Positions 9,020 to 17,241 of a stretch of DNA of 64,000 nt are shown piece by piece. The stretch covers positions 434,001 to 498,000 of the forward strand of contig NZ_JALDAY010000004.1 of the NCBI RefSeq assembly GCF_022698165.1, given 5' to 3'. The notes beneath the pieces are model-generated. The model ran no database searches and was not told the DNA's origin. It saw nothing but the letters and a program-made list of their open reading frames with translations. This DNA comes from Streptomyces cylindrosporus (GTDB taxonomy: Bacteria > Actinomycetota > Actinomycetes > Streptomycetales > Streptomycetaceae). Made by a program: the position numbers and the translations under genes. Each line of letters opens with the position of its first letter. The stretch's first letter is position 1.

Positions 9020-10687
9020 TCAGGACAGCGGGACGCGGGTGAAGCGGCCCGCCACCCGGAGGTCGGCCTCGACGCGGTCCGCCGTGGTGCGCAGGGCGGG
9101 GAGGATGTGCCGTACGCACTCCTCGACCGTGTGCCGTGCCGCGTGCATCGCCACGTTCAGCGCCGCCACCACCCGGCCCGTGCGGTCGCGGACCGGGACC
9201 GCGATGGAGCGCAGTCCCTCCTCCAACTCCTCGTCGACCAGGGCGTAACCCTGGGAGCGGACCGAGGCGAGCACGGCGGTCAGGGCCGCCGGGTCCGTGA
9301 TCGTGGCCCGCGTCAGCGCGCGCAACGGGCCGAGTTCGCGCTCGGACTCCGGTAGGTCCGCCAGCATCACCCGCCCCATCGACGTCGCGTACGCCGGCAG
9401 CCGCGTCCCCACCGTGATGTTCACGCTCATGATCCGGCCCGTCGCCACCCGCGCCGTGTACTGGATGTCCGTCCCGGACAGCACCGACAGCGACGTCGAC
9501 TCGTGGACCGCTTCGGCGAGTTCGGCCATGTGGGGCGCGGCGATCTCGGCGACCGAGGTACGGGACAGCGGGGGGAAGCCCAGCGACAGGACGCGCGGGG
9601 TCGGCTCGAAGACGCGGTCCCTCGCCCGTACGAGACCGAGGTGCTCGTACGTGATCAGGGCGCGGCGGGCCGTCGCGCGGGCCAGGCCCGTCGCCTGCGC
9701 GACCTCCGTCAGCGTCAGCGCGGCGCGGCCCTCGCCGAACGCCGTCAGGACCGTCAGCCCGCGCGCCAGCGACTCGACGAACTCCCGGCCCAGGGCCTGC
9801 TTGGACGCGCCGGTCCAGGTCGCGAGCCCGGACGGCGCGGACCCGGGAGGAGCGGGCGCCGCGGTACGCAGGTCGTCCTCCATCGCCCCTACCGCCGCCC
9901 GCAGTCGGGGCAGCAGGGTGTCGCGCAGGTCCGCCGCGGTGTGCCGGCTGGTGTGGCTCACCACGCTTGCCGCGCACGCGATCCGGCCGCTGCGGGGGTC
10001 CCGTACCGGCACGGAGACCGCCACCAGCCCCGGCTCGATCAACTGGTCGTCCAGCGCCCAGCCGTTCGCCGCCGCGTCGGCCGCGCGCCGCTCGAACTCC
10101 TCGTCCGAGCAGGGGTGTTGACGCGGTGGTACGGCGGGAAAGTCGCGGTCCTCCGGATCCGCCGAGCGGCGTGCGCGCCACGCCCGCCACTCCTCGCCGC
10201 TCCACTCCGTCGCGAACAGCGGGCCGGGCGCGGTGCGTTCGGCCGGGAGCAGGTCGCCGATGCGGAAGCTGAGGGACATCGCGCGGCGCCGGGTGGCCTG
10301 GTGGATGAAGCGGATGCCGTCGCGGTCGGCGACGGCCAGGGACACCGACTCGTCCAGCTCGTCCGCGAGGGCGTCGGCGCGCGCGTCCAGCAGCGCGGGC
10401 AGGCGCAGGGCGGCCAGGTAGGCGTTGCCGAGTTCCATCAGGCGGGGGGCGAGCACGGCGTCCCGGCCGTCGAGGCGGACGTACCCCATGCGCGCGAGGG
10501 TGGAGGTGATGCGGTCGACCGTGGAGCGAGCGAGGCCGGTGGCCCGTTCGAGCGCGCTCAGGCTCAGCGTCCCGTCCGCCTCGGTGAGCCGTTGCAGCAC
10601 GGCGATCCCCCGGATCAGCGGCGTGACCGCCTCGGCCGGCACGGCGACGGGGCCGGCGTCGTCGGCCGTCGTGGAATTCACGGACAT
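9020..10687 (-). CDS. Tandem (double-module) IclR-family transcriptional regulator
   Basis: 555 residues from ATG 10687 (GAGAAG upstream; a GTG 42 bases further out lacks a good site). The protein holds two complete IclR modules. Module 1 has a winged HTH (LSALERATGLARSTVDRITSTLARMGYV) and effector domain to about residue 275. Module 2 has a second HTH (LTLTEVAQATGLARATARRALITYEHLGLV) and a PcaR/PobR-like effector domain (GTRLPAYATSMGRVMLADLP, EGLRSIAVPVRDRTGRVVAALNVA). Typical IclR proteins are about 250 residues with one module. It faces the catabolic genes 5263-9002 and probably controls them. Confidence 0.93.
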   Translation of the reverse strand: MSVNSTTADDAGPVAVPAEAVTPLIRGIAVLQRLTEADGTLSLSALERATGLARSTVDRITSTLARMGYVRLDGRDAVLAPRLMELGNAYLAALRLPALLDARADALADELDESVSLAVADRDGIRFIHQATRRRAMSLSFRIGDLLPAERTAPGPLFATEWSGEEWRAWRARRSADPEDRDFPAVPPRQHPCSDEEFERRAADAAANGWALDDQLIEPGLVAVSVPVRDPRSGRIACAASVVSHTSRHTAADLRDTLLPRLRAAVGAMEDDLRTAAPAPPGSAPSGLATWTGASKQALGREFVESLARGLTVLTAFGEGRAALTLTEVAQATGLARATARRALITYEHLGLVRARDRVFEPTPRVLSLGFPPLSRTSVAEIAAPHMAELAEAVHESTSLSVLSGTDIQYTARVATGRIMSVNITVGTRLPAYATSMGRVMLADLPESERELGPLRALTRATITDPAALTAVLASVRSQGYALVDEELEEGLRSIAVPVRDRTGRVVAALNVAMHAARHTVEECVRHILPALRTTADRVEADLRVAGRFTRVPLS

Positions 10688-10759
10688 CGGCTTCTCGGGT
10701 CTCCGGTACGGCGGTCGGAACACGGCCACCGTACCCGGGGCCGCCCCTTGTGGAATCCG

Positions 10760-11160
10760 CTCACCTCCGCGCGGGGCCGGCTCTCCCGGGTTCGCTCACC
10801 TCCGCGTGGGGTCGGCCCTGCCGGGGTCCGGTCGCCTCTGCGTGGGGTCGGCCCTGCCGGGGTCCGTTCACCTCCGCGCGGGGTCCGCCCTCCTGGGGGC
10901 CGGTCCCCTCCGTGTGGGGTCGGGCCTGTCGGGATCCGCTCACCTCCGCGTGGAGTCCGCTCGCCCGCGGCCTCCTCGCCTCTGCGTGGGGTCGCTCTCC
11001 CGGGGTCCGCTCACCTGCGTGTGGGGTCGGCCCTGCCGGGGTCCGGTCGCCTTCGCGAGGGACCCTGCCCTCCCGGGACCCCTCACCTCCGGGAGGACCC
11101 CCCTCCCGGGACCGCTCCCCTCCGGGAGGACCCCCCTCCCAGGCCCCCTCACCTCCGCGT
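10760..11160. repeat. 36-bp GC-rich tandem array, about ten degenerate copies
   Basis: Units start with variants of CTCACCTCCGCGTGGGGTC and end with GGGGTCCG. Unit starts are at 10760, 10795, 10831, 10867, 10903, 10939, 10975, 11010 and 11046, each 35-36 bp, followed by decayed copies rich in CTCCGGGAGGACCC (potential hairpins). The array fills the gap between the IclR start and the metalloprotease 3' end. The last CTCACCTCCGCGTGAC contains the protease stop codon (11149-11151). Reading frames through it are low-complexity and do not look like protein. Confidence 0.85.
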
Positions 11161-12420
11161 GACCGCCACCCGGTAGTTCCCCGCCATGTCCGTCCCCTCC
11201 ACCGCGATGCGGATTCCCCGCTTCGGGTCCTTGAAGGTCTCGCCCGGGGTGAAGGGCGCGTCCGAGAGTTCCGCGTGGACGTTGGGGCTGCGGGTGCAGC
11301 CGCCGCTGTCCCGGTGGGAGTCGTAGACCGTGACCGGGCCCATTCCGGTGTCCACGTCCGCGTCGACCCGGTAGACGAGGACGCCCGGTCGGCACACCGC
11401 CTCGTCGTTGCCCTCGCGGGTGCGCAGTTCGACGGCGTAACCCGTGCCCCCGGACAGCGGCACGAAGACCAGCTTGGGGCCGCCCGGGCGGGCCAGCGGG
11501 GTGAGGGTGTACTCGGTCGTGCCGCGGGCCGTCGCGCAGCCGACCTGGCCCGCGTCCAGCCAGCCCAGCTTCCACTTGTGCCAGCCGAGCAGGTCGTTGT
11601 TGGCGCCCCAGTCCTCGCTCATGATGTCCCAGTGGCCCACCGCACCCCCGCCCTCCTGGGTGTAGAGGTCGGGCAGCCCGAAGACATGGCCGTTCTCGTG
11701 CGGGAGCACGCGGTAGCCGGTCTTGTCGTAGGAGCCGGAGCCGTCGTCCTGGCGGGAGTAGACGAAGGACGCGTTGGCGACCGGCACGCCGTCCGCCACC
11801 GGCGCCTCCGTGTTGCCGGCGAAGGTCACCGACAGGACCGTGTCCAGCGCGGAGGGGCCCGCGTTGGGCGTGATCAGCACGTTCAGGAAGTCGTAGTCCC
11901 GGAAGTCGACCTTGGGGTCGGCCGCGCTCACTATGTCCTGGACGAGGTCGCGGTAGCCGGGGTCGAAGGGGGCACCGCGCTCTATGCCGTACGCCTTGAA
12001 GGCCTTGGGCATGCGCAGCCAGTGCGGGACCGGGGTCTCGGGGCGGTAGTCGAGACGGCCGTACGAGGCGGTGCGGAACCACTGCTGGGTCTGCGGGAAG
12101 AACTCGTGGAAGCGGTCGAGCGCGTTGCCGGGGCCCGGCGCGTCGGGGAAGTCGACCATCAGGGTCAGGGCGCGGACGGTGCCCGTGGAGCGGGAGTAGC
12201 CGGTGGCGGTCGGTACGCCCTCCGACATCTGGACGGCGTGCCGGCCGCTGATCATGCAGGGGCCGAACGCCGAGCCGCGGGCCATCGCGACCGGACCGGC
12301 CGCCGTGCTGCCCGCGGTCGGACGACCGGTGCCGGCGGAGGTGCTGACCGCGAGGGTGAGGGCGGTCACGGACGCGAGAGCGGCCACGCGGCGCGGGCGT
12401 ATCCGACGGCTGAGCTGCAT
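11149..12420 (-). CDS. Secreted M6-family (immune inhibitor A-like) metalloprotease
   Basis: 423 residues. The N-terminal signal peptide is MQLSRRIRPRRVAALASVTALTLAVSTSAG. The catalytic zinc motif LPHENGHVFGLPDLY sits near residue 240 with the extended HExxHxxGxPD pattern of peptidase family M6. A downstream GHWDIMS Met-turn and YAVELRTREGN / GVLVYRVD C-terminal motifs are also typical of M6 proteins. It should be a secreted endopeptidase. Its 3' end lies inside the 36-bp tandem array. A CRP-type palindrome is centred about 130 bases upstream of its start, in the gap shared with the TetR gene. Confidence 0.93.
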   Translation of the reverse strand: MQLSRRIRPRRVAALASVTALTLAVSTSAGTGRPTAGSTAAGPVAMARGSAFGPCMISGRHAVQMSEGVPTATGYSRSTGTVRALTLMVDFPDAPGPGNALDRFHEFFPQTQQWFRTASYGRLDYRPETPVPHWLRMPKAFKAYGIERGAPFDPGYRDLVQDIVSAADPKVDFRDYDFLNVLITPNAGPSALDTVLSVTFAGNTEAPVADGVPVANASFVYSRQDDGSGSYDKTGYRVLPHENGHVFGLPDLYTQEGGGAVGHWDIMSEDWGANNDLLGWHKWKLGWLDAGQVGCATARGTTEYTLTPLARPGGPKLVFVPLSGGTGYAVELRTREGNDEAVCRPGVLVYRVDADVDTGMGPVTVYDSHRDSGGCTRSPNVHAELSDAPFTPGETFKDPKRGIRIAVEGTDMAGNYRVAVTRR

Positions 12421-12542
12421 GCACGGGCCCTTCGTCGATGGCAGCCGCCGGTCCCGGACTGCACCCTTTCGATCACCCTCGGTCGCGGGGTGCGGGGGCG
12501 CTCGCTGAAGGCGGCCGAACGTGGGGTTCCGGCAGTACGGGG

Positions 12543-12560
12543 ATGTGACTCAGGTCACAT
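12543..12560. promoter_or_regulatory. CRP-type binding site
   Basis: ATGTGACTCAGGTCACAT is a perfect inverted repeat with 7-bp arms and a 4-bp spacer. It contains TGTGA-N6-TCACA, the CRP-family consensus; streptomycete Crp recognises a GTG-N6-CAC-like core. It lies in the divergent gap between the metalloprotease (start 12420) and the TetR gene (start 12683) and could serve either. Confidence 0.65.
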
Positions 12561-12587
12561 CGAATCTTTCCGTCAACCCGAAATAAG

Positions 12588-12610
12588 CGGGGAGCGTCTC
12601 CCCGTTTAGT
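12588..12610. promoter_or_regulatory. Palindrome and TTTAGTCAGG element upstream of tetR (probable operator)
   Basis: CGGGGAG-CGT-CTCCCCG (12588-12604) has perfect 7-bp arms, immediately followed by TTTAGTCAGG. A similar ATTAGTTCAG occurs at 13331-13340 ahead of the MFS gene, so the shared TTAGT(T)CAG may be the repressor half-site at both promoters. The assignment is by context only. Confidence 0.4.
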
Positions 12611-12682
12611 CAGGTGTCCGAGCGAAACGGGGACTGGCTCCCCGGATCGCGGAAGCAGAACCACCGACCCGAGGAGTACGCC

Positions 12683-13327
12683 GTGACCGCCACGACGACC
12701 GCACAGCGCAAGGTGCCCCGGCCGCGCGCCGACGCCCTGCGCAACCGGGAGCGGATCGTCAGCGCGGCCCGGGAGATGTTCACCGAGCTGGGCCCCGACG
12801 TGCCGCTCGACGACATCGCCCGCCGGGCCGGCGTGGGCAACGCCACGGTGTACCGCAACTTCCCCGACCGGGACGCGCTCGTCCGCGAGGTCGTCTGCTC
12901 GGTCATGGACCGGACGTCGGAGGCGGCCGAGGAGGCCCTCGCGGAGAGCGGGGACGCCTTCGAGGCACTGGAGCGCTTCGTGCACACCTCCGCCGACGAG
13001 CGGATCAGCGCGCTGTGCCCCATGGTCCAGTCCACCTTCGACAAGAACCACCCCGATCTCGAAGCGGCGCGCGAGCGCTGCGAGGAGCTCGTCACGGAAC
13101 TCATGGACCGCGCCAAGCAGGCCGGCCAGCTCCGTGACGACGTCGGCGTCGGCGACCTGATGGTCGTCGTGGCCCAGCTCAGCCGGCCCCCGGCCGGCAC
13201 CGACTGCCTCAGCAACGACCGCTTCGTCCACCGCCATCTACAGCTGTTCCTGGACGGACTGCGGGCCCCGGCCCGATCCGTCCTGCCGGGTACGGCCGTG
13301 ACCATGGAGGACATGCGCACGTCCTGA
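12683..13327 (+). CDS. TetR-family transcriptional repressor (of adjacent MFS exporter)
   Basis: 214 residues from GTG 12683, chosen because GAGGAG sits 7 bases upstream; the frame is open further but the extra residues are not family-like. The N-terminal HTH is ERIVSAAREMFTELGPDVPLDDIARRAGVGNATVYRNFPDRDALV, with the canonical VGNATVYRNFP recognition helix. The ligand-binding domain is all-helical. It is followed on the same strand by an MFS efflux pump, the usual layout for an autoregulated drug-resistance pair. By recollection it corresponds to S. coelicolor SCO3207. Confidence 0.93.
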   Translation: MTATTTAQRKVPRPRADALRNRERIVSAAREMFTELGPDVPLDDIARRAGVGNATVYRNFPDRDALVREVVCSVMDRTSEAAEEALAESGDAFEALERFVHTSADERISALCPMVQSTFDKNHPDLEAARERCEELVTELMDRAKQAGQLRDDVGVGDLMVVVAQLSRPPAGTDCLSNDRFVHRHLQLFLDGLRAPARSVLPGTAVTMEDMRTS

Positions 13328-13363
13328 CCGATTAGTTCAGCGCTCCACACCAGTCCCTAGTGC

Positions 13364-13383
13364 GGGGCTGTACGAACAGCCCC
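13364..13383. promoter_or_regulatory. Inverted repeat between tetR and the MFS gene
   Basis: GGGGCTGT-ACGA-ACAGCCCC has perfect 8-bp arms with a 4-base loop, in the 110-bp gap. It could be an operator or an mRNA stem-loop separating the two genes. ATTAGTTCAG, resembling the element upstream of tetR, precedes it by about 25 bases. Confidence 0.45.
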
Positions 13384-13437
13384 TCGCCACCACAGCGATC
13401 CCTTTTTCCGTCCCGAAGTCCCGAAGTGGGTACCCCC

Positions 13438-14979
13438 ATGTCTGAAACAGCCTCAAAGGCTCTCGGCGTCAGCGATACCAGCGCTCACGCCAACCGCTGG
13501 AAGGCGCTCGTCTTCATCGCGCTCGCCCAGCTGATGGTCGTCCTCGACGCGACGATCGTGAACATCGCCCTGCCCTCGGCCCAGACCGACCTGGGCATAT
13601 CCGACGGCAACCGCCAGTGGGTCGTCACGGCCTACGCCCTCGCCTTCGGCGGTCTGCTGCTCTTCGGCGGCCGTATCGCCGACCTGTGGGGCCGCAAGCG
13701 GGCCTTCGTGGTCGGTCTCGTCGGCTTCGCCGCCGCCTCCGCGCTCGGCGGAGCGGCCACCACCGGCGCCATGATGTTCGGCGCCCGTGCCCTCCAGGGT
13801 GCCTTCGGCGCCCTGCTCGCGCCCGCCGCGCTCTCCCTGCTCGCCGTGATGTTCACGGACGCCAAGGAGCGCGCCAAGGCCTTCGGCATCTACGGTGCGA
13901 TCGCCGGTGGCGGTGGCGCCGTGGGCTTCATCCTCGGCGGCGTGCTCACCGAGTACATGGACTGGCGCTGGACGTTCTTCGTCAACATCCCGTTCGCGGT
14001 CATCGCCGCGCTCGGCGCGTACTTCGTCATCCGTGAGCCGGAGGGCGGCCGCAACCGCAACCCGCTCGACATCCCCGGCGTGCTGCTGTCCACCCTCGGT
14101 CTGGTCTCGCTGGTCTACGGCTTCACCCGCGCCGAGTCCGACGGCTGGGGCGACTCGCTGACCGTCGGCCTGTTCGTCGCCTCCGCGGTCCTGCTGCTGG
14201 CCTTCGTCGTCACCGAGTCCCGGGTCAAGGCCCCGCTGCTGCCGCTGCGCGTGGTGACCGACCGCAACCGCGGCGGCATCTACCTCTCGCTCGGTATCGC
14301 GATCATCGCGATGTTCGGCACGTTCCTCTTCCTGACCTACTACCTCCAGGTCATCAAGGGCTACTCGCCGATCAAGACCGGCTTCGCCTTCCTGCCCATG
14401 ATCGCGGGCATGATGGTCGGCTCGACCCAGATCGGCACCCGCCTGATGACCCGGGTCCCGGCCCGGGCGCTGATGGGCCCCGGCTTCCTGGTCGCGGCCT
14501 CCGGCATGCTGGTCATGACCCAGATGGAGATCGGCTCGTCGTACGCCTCGATCATCCTGCCGGCCATGCTGCTGCTCGGTCTCGGCATGGGTACGGCGTT
14601 CATGCCGGCCATGTCCCTGGCCACCCTGGGCGTCGAGCCGCGTGACGCCGGTGTCGCCTCCGCGATGGTCAACACCTCGCAGCAGGTGGGCGGCGCGATC
14701 GGCACGGCCCTGCTGAACACGATCGCCGCCTCCGCGACGACCTCGTACATCAAGGACCACATCGGCTCCGCGACCTCCAAGTCGCAGGCCCAGCTGGTCC
14801 AGATGCAGGGTGCGGTGCACGGCTACACCAACGCCATCTGGTTCGCCGTCGGCATGCTGGTGCTGGCCGCGGTGATCGTCGTCACCCTGGTCAACGCGGG
14901 CACCCCCGGCTCGACCACCGTGTCGGGCTCCGAAGAGGGCGCCGAGGACGAGCTCGCCGTCCCGGTGGTCGCCCACTGA
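13438..14979 (+). CDS. MFS drug exporter, DHA2 (14-TM, EmrB/QacA) family
   Basis: 513 residues from ATG 13438. The N-terminal helix ends in VVLDATIVNIALP, the DHA2 motif D1 (LDxTxVNIALP). The A-loop is GGRIADLWGRKRAF, and motif C GAIAGGGGAVGFILGGVLTEYMDWRW follows in TM5. Roughly 14 TM segments run to residue 500, with an acidic C-terminal tail. It should use the proton gradient to expel a toxic compound. It is paired with the upstream TetR repressor. By recollection it corresponds to SCO3206 in S. coelicolor. A strong bidirectional hairpin follows before the convergent marR gene. Confidence 0.94.
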   Translation: MSETASKALGVSDTSAHANRWKALVFIALAQLMVVLDATIVNIALPSAQTDLGISDGNRQWVVTAYALAFGGLLLFGGRIADLWGRKRAFVVGLVGFAAASALGGAATTGAMMFGARALQGAFGALLAPAALSLLAVMFTDAKERAKAFGIYGAIAGGGGAVGFILGGVLTEYMDWRWTFFVNIPFAVIAALGAYFVIREPEGGRNRNPLDIPGVLLSTLGLVSLVYGFTRAESDGWGDSLTVGLFVASAVLLLAFVVTESRVKAPLLPLRVVTDRNRGGIYLSLGIAIIAMFGTFLFLTYYLQVIKGYSPIKTGFAFLPMIAGMMVGSTQIGTRLMTRVPARALMGPGFLVAASGMLVMTQMEIGSSYASIILPAMLLLGLGMGTAFMPAMSLATLGVEPRDAGVASAMVNTSQQVGGAIGTALLNTIAASATTSYIKDHIGSATSKSQAQLVQMQGAVHGYTNAIWFAVGMLVLAAVIVVTLVNAGTPGSTTVSGSEEGAEDELAVPVVAH

Positions 14980-15056
14980 GGCGACCGCCCGGTCGTACCC
15001 CTTCGGCATCACCACCCGTACGCAGGAGGAAGGGGACGCCTCCCGCGTACGACCCC

Positions 15057-15095
15057 CGGACCTGCCCTGGCCCTAGCGGAGCCAGGGCAGGTCCG
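15057..15095. terminator. Bidirectional hairpin terminator
   Basis: The perfect 15-bp arms at 15057-15071 and 15081-15095 are separated by a 9-base loop. The marR stop codon (15073-15075) lies in the loop. It is positioned to end transcription of both the MFS gene and the convergent marR gene; there is no T-run, which is common in Streptomyces. Confidence 0.75.
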
Positions 15096-15579
15096 CGCCC
15101 GCATCGCTGGGCTGGAGTCCCTCGGCGACGATCTGCATGATCTCGCCGAGGGACTTCTGCTGTTCCGGGGTGAGCAGCTCGAACACCGCCTGCCGTACGG
15201 CGCGGACGTGGCCGGGCGCGGTGCGCTGGAGCACCTCGTACCCCTCGTCCGTCAGCACGGCGAACTGGCCGCGCTTGTCGGAGGGGCAGTCCTCGCGGCG
15301 CACCCAGCCGTTCTTCTCCAGCCGCGCGATCGCGTGCGAGAGCCGGGAGCGGGTGATCTTCGCCTTCATGGCCAGCTCGGTCATCCGTAGCCGGCGCCCG
15401 TCGGCTTCGCCGAGGCCGACGAGAAGGCCGTAGTAGATGTGCGGCATGCCCGCGTCCCGCTGGAGCTGGCGGTCGAGGTGGTCCTCCAGGAGGGTGCTGG
15501 CGTGCACGTAAGCGCGCCAGATGCGCTGCTCGTCGTCGGTGAGCCAGCGGGTGTCTTCGGTAGCGGGTGCTGCGTCCAT
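15073..15579 (-). CDS. MarR-family transcriptional regulator
   Basis: 168 residues from ATG 15579; a GTG 9 bases upstream is an alternative start. It has a winged-helix core (LRMTELAMKAKITRSRLSHAIARLEKNGWVRREDCPSDKRGQFAVLTDEGYEVL) with the typical MarR wing D/E-D-x-R-basic pattern. N- and C-terminal dimerisation helices flank it. It is divergent from the DODA-type dioxygenase gene. A perfect 9-bp inverted repeat, one arm at each promoter, lies in the 130-bp gap. It probably represses itself and the dioxygenase in response to a phenolic ligand. By recollection it corresponds to SCO3205. Confidence 0.93.
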   Translation of the reverse strand: MDAAPATEDTRWLTDDEQRIWRAYVHASTLLEDHLDRQLQRDAGMPHIYYGLLVGLGEADGRRLRMTELAMKAKITRSRLSHAIARLEKNGWVRREDCPSDKRGQFAVLTDEGYEVLQRTAPGHVRAVRQAVFELLTPEQQKSLGEIMQIVAEGLQPSDAGADLPWLR

Positions 15580-15586
15580 GGACTCC

Positions 15587-15644
15587 ACTCTACGAGAATC
15601 CTTCTTGAAATTTAAACAATTGGGGCGTACAGTCTTCGTAGAGT
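15587..15644. promoter_or_regulatory. Paired MarR operator arms in divergent promoter
   Basis: ACTCTACGA (15587-15595) and TCGTAGAGT (15636-15644) are exact reverse complements 40 bp apart. Between and after them are AT-rich imperfect palindromes (TTGAAATTTAAACAA at 15605-15619; GTTTGAGACTTAAAG at 15643-15657). The AT-rich core is also the only place for the two divergent promoters. This is a likely MarR autoregulatory region. Confidence 0.55.
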
Positions 15645-15711
15645 TTGAGACTTAAAGTACCTAAGTATCTGTGGATTTCGAGGCCAGAAGTACCCCGAGG
15701 GAGTCACCGCC

Positions 15712-16503
15712 ATGTCAGCCGCCGCACCGGAGCGCATGCCCGCCCTCTATCTCAGCCACGGCGCCCCGCCGCTCGCGGACGACCCGATCTGGCCCGGCGA
15801 GCTCGCCGCCTGGTCCGCCGACCTGCCCCGCCCCAAGGCGATCCTCATGGTCTCCGCCCACTGGGAGGAGGCCCCGCTGGCCCTCGGCGCGGTGGACCCC
15901 GTACCCCTGGTCTACGACTTCTGGGGCTTCCCCGAGCACTACTACCAGGTCCGGTACGACGCCCCCGGCGCCCCCGAACTCGCCGAGTCCGTACGGAAGT
16001 TGCTGCGCGCCCCCGGTACGCCGGTACAGGACGTCCCGGACCGCGGCCTCGACCACGGCGCCTATGTCCCGCTCGTCGAGATGTTCCCGGCCGCCGACAT
16101 CCCGGTGCTCCAGGTCTCCATGCCGACGCTCGACCCGCGCCGGCTGATGGACATCGGCCGCAAGCTGGCGCCGCTGCGCGACGAGGGCGTGCTGATCGTC
16201 GGCTCCGGCTTCTTCACCCACAACCTGGCCGCGCTGCGGCACACCGGCGGGGGAGTGCCGACCTGGTCGTCCGAGTTCGACGACTGGGGCCACCGGGCGC
16301 TGGAGACCCGGGACTGGGACGGCCTGCTCGACTTCCTCGACAAGGCCCCGGCCGGCCGTTACGCCCACCCGCGCACCGAGCACTTCGCCCCGCTGTTCGT
16401 GACCATGGGCGCGGCCGAGGCGGGCGGCGAGCTGGACACGCAGAAGTCGGTGATCGACGGCTTCTGGATGGGGATGGCGAAGCGGTCGGTGCAGTTCGGC
16501 TGA
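15712..16503 (+). CDS. Class III extradiol (DODA/YgiD-type) aromatic ring-opening dioxygenase
   Basis: 263 residues. Family signatures are YLSHGAPPL (metal ligand H16), MVSAHWEE (H50), DHGAYVPLVEMFP and GFFTHNL, the conserved His set of the LigB/DODA family that binds zinc or iron. It would cleave catechol-like substrates such as DOPA at an extradiol position. GAGGGAG precedes the ATG. Its promoter region is shared with the divergent marR gene, so expression is probably induced by aromatic compounds. It converges with a GNAT gene only 10 bases away. Confidence 0.93.
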   Translation: MSAAAPERMPALYLSHGAPPLADDPIWPGELAAWSADLPRPKAILMVSAHWEEAPLALGAVDPVPLVYDFWGFPEHYYQVRYDAPGAPELAESVRKLLRAPGTPVQDVPDRGLDHGAYVPLVEMFPAADIPVLQVSMPTLDPRRLMDIGRKLAPLRDEGVLIVGSGFFTHNLAALRHTGGGVPTWSSEFDDWGHRALETRDWDGLLDFLDKAPAGRYAHPRTEHFAPLFVTMGAAEAGGELDTQKSVIDGFWMGMAKRSVQFG

Positions 16504-16513
16504 GGCCCCAGGG

Positions 16514-17035
16514 CTACGGCAGATCCTTCTCGTACCAGGCCACGTCCCAGTAGCGGCCGAACTTCCGGCCCACCTCGCGGTACGTGCCGACGTACCGGAA
16601 CCCGAAGCGTTCATGCAGCCGCGTGGACGCTTCGTTGGGTTGTGCGATGCCGGCGTAGGCGCGGTGCACGTCCTCGCCCGCGAGGGCCTCGAAGAGCGCC
16701 TTGTACAGGAGCGTGCCGATGCCTCGGCGGCCGGCATGCGGGGCGAGGTAGATCGTCGTCTCGACCGAGGTCTCGTAGGCGGGCTTGGCTCGATAAGGGC
16801 TTGATGTGGCGTAGCCCAGAATTTCCTTAGTGTCCGCATCCGTGGCAACCATCAGGCGATGCGGGCCGTCTTCAGGGTGGGAGAGCAGCCAGGGGCGCCG
16901 CTCCTGAGGGGTGAAGACGACGGTGTCGAATGTGATGGACGTCTCACGTACGTAGTGGTTGTAGATGTCGGTGAGGGCTTCGAGATCCCGCTCGACTCCC
17001 GGCCTGACCTGCACCTCTGTACGTTCTGACGACAT
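16514..17035 (-). CDS. GNAT N-acetyltransferase, phosphinothricin acetyltransferase-like
   Basis: 173 residues. The opening VRPGVERDLEALTDIYNHYVRETSITFDT, the ETTIYLAPHAGRRGIGTLLYKALFEAL acetyl-CoA loop (Q/RxxGxG/A as R-R-G-I-G) and the C-terminal ERFGFRYVGTYREVGRKFGRYWDVAWYEKDLP match the PAT/Bar/YncA group. These acetylate phosphinothricin, methionine sulfoximine or related amines. Whether it confers resistance or has a general amino-acid role cannot be told from sequence. It is divergent from hrdD. Confidence 0.92.
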   Translation of the reverse strand: MSSERTEVQVRPGVERDLEALTDIYNHYVRETSITFDTVVFTPQERRPWLLSHPEDGPHRLMVATDADTKEILGYATSSPYRAKPAYETSVETTIYLAPHAGRRGIGTLLYKALFEALAGEDVHRAYAGIAQPNEASTRLHERFGFRYVGTYREVGRKFGRYWDVAWYEKDLP

Positions 17036-17241
17036 CGGGTCTCCTTACGCACTCCTTATGCGGCCGCACAGGGTACTGCATGATCAGAAAAATAGGGGGG
17101 CGGGTTGGGAATTCTGTCCGGATTCCAGTCGTTGTTTCCATCAGATGCTGGGCACCCGACCAAGGTGCTGAGAGGTACTCGAAGGCGAGCGCCTGGCATC
17201 TGAAGGACCACCCGCCAGCCCACCATCGCAAGGGAGCACGC

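Noticed and set aside
10750..12609. Long plus-strand frame across the 36-bp array and antisense to the metalloprotease
   Set aside because: It has 12-residue repeats from tandem DNA followed by antisense sequence; the minus-strand M6 protease with HENGH is clearly the real gene.
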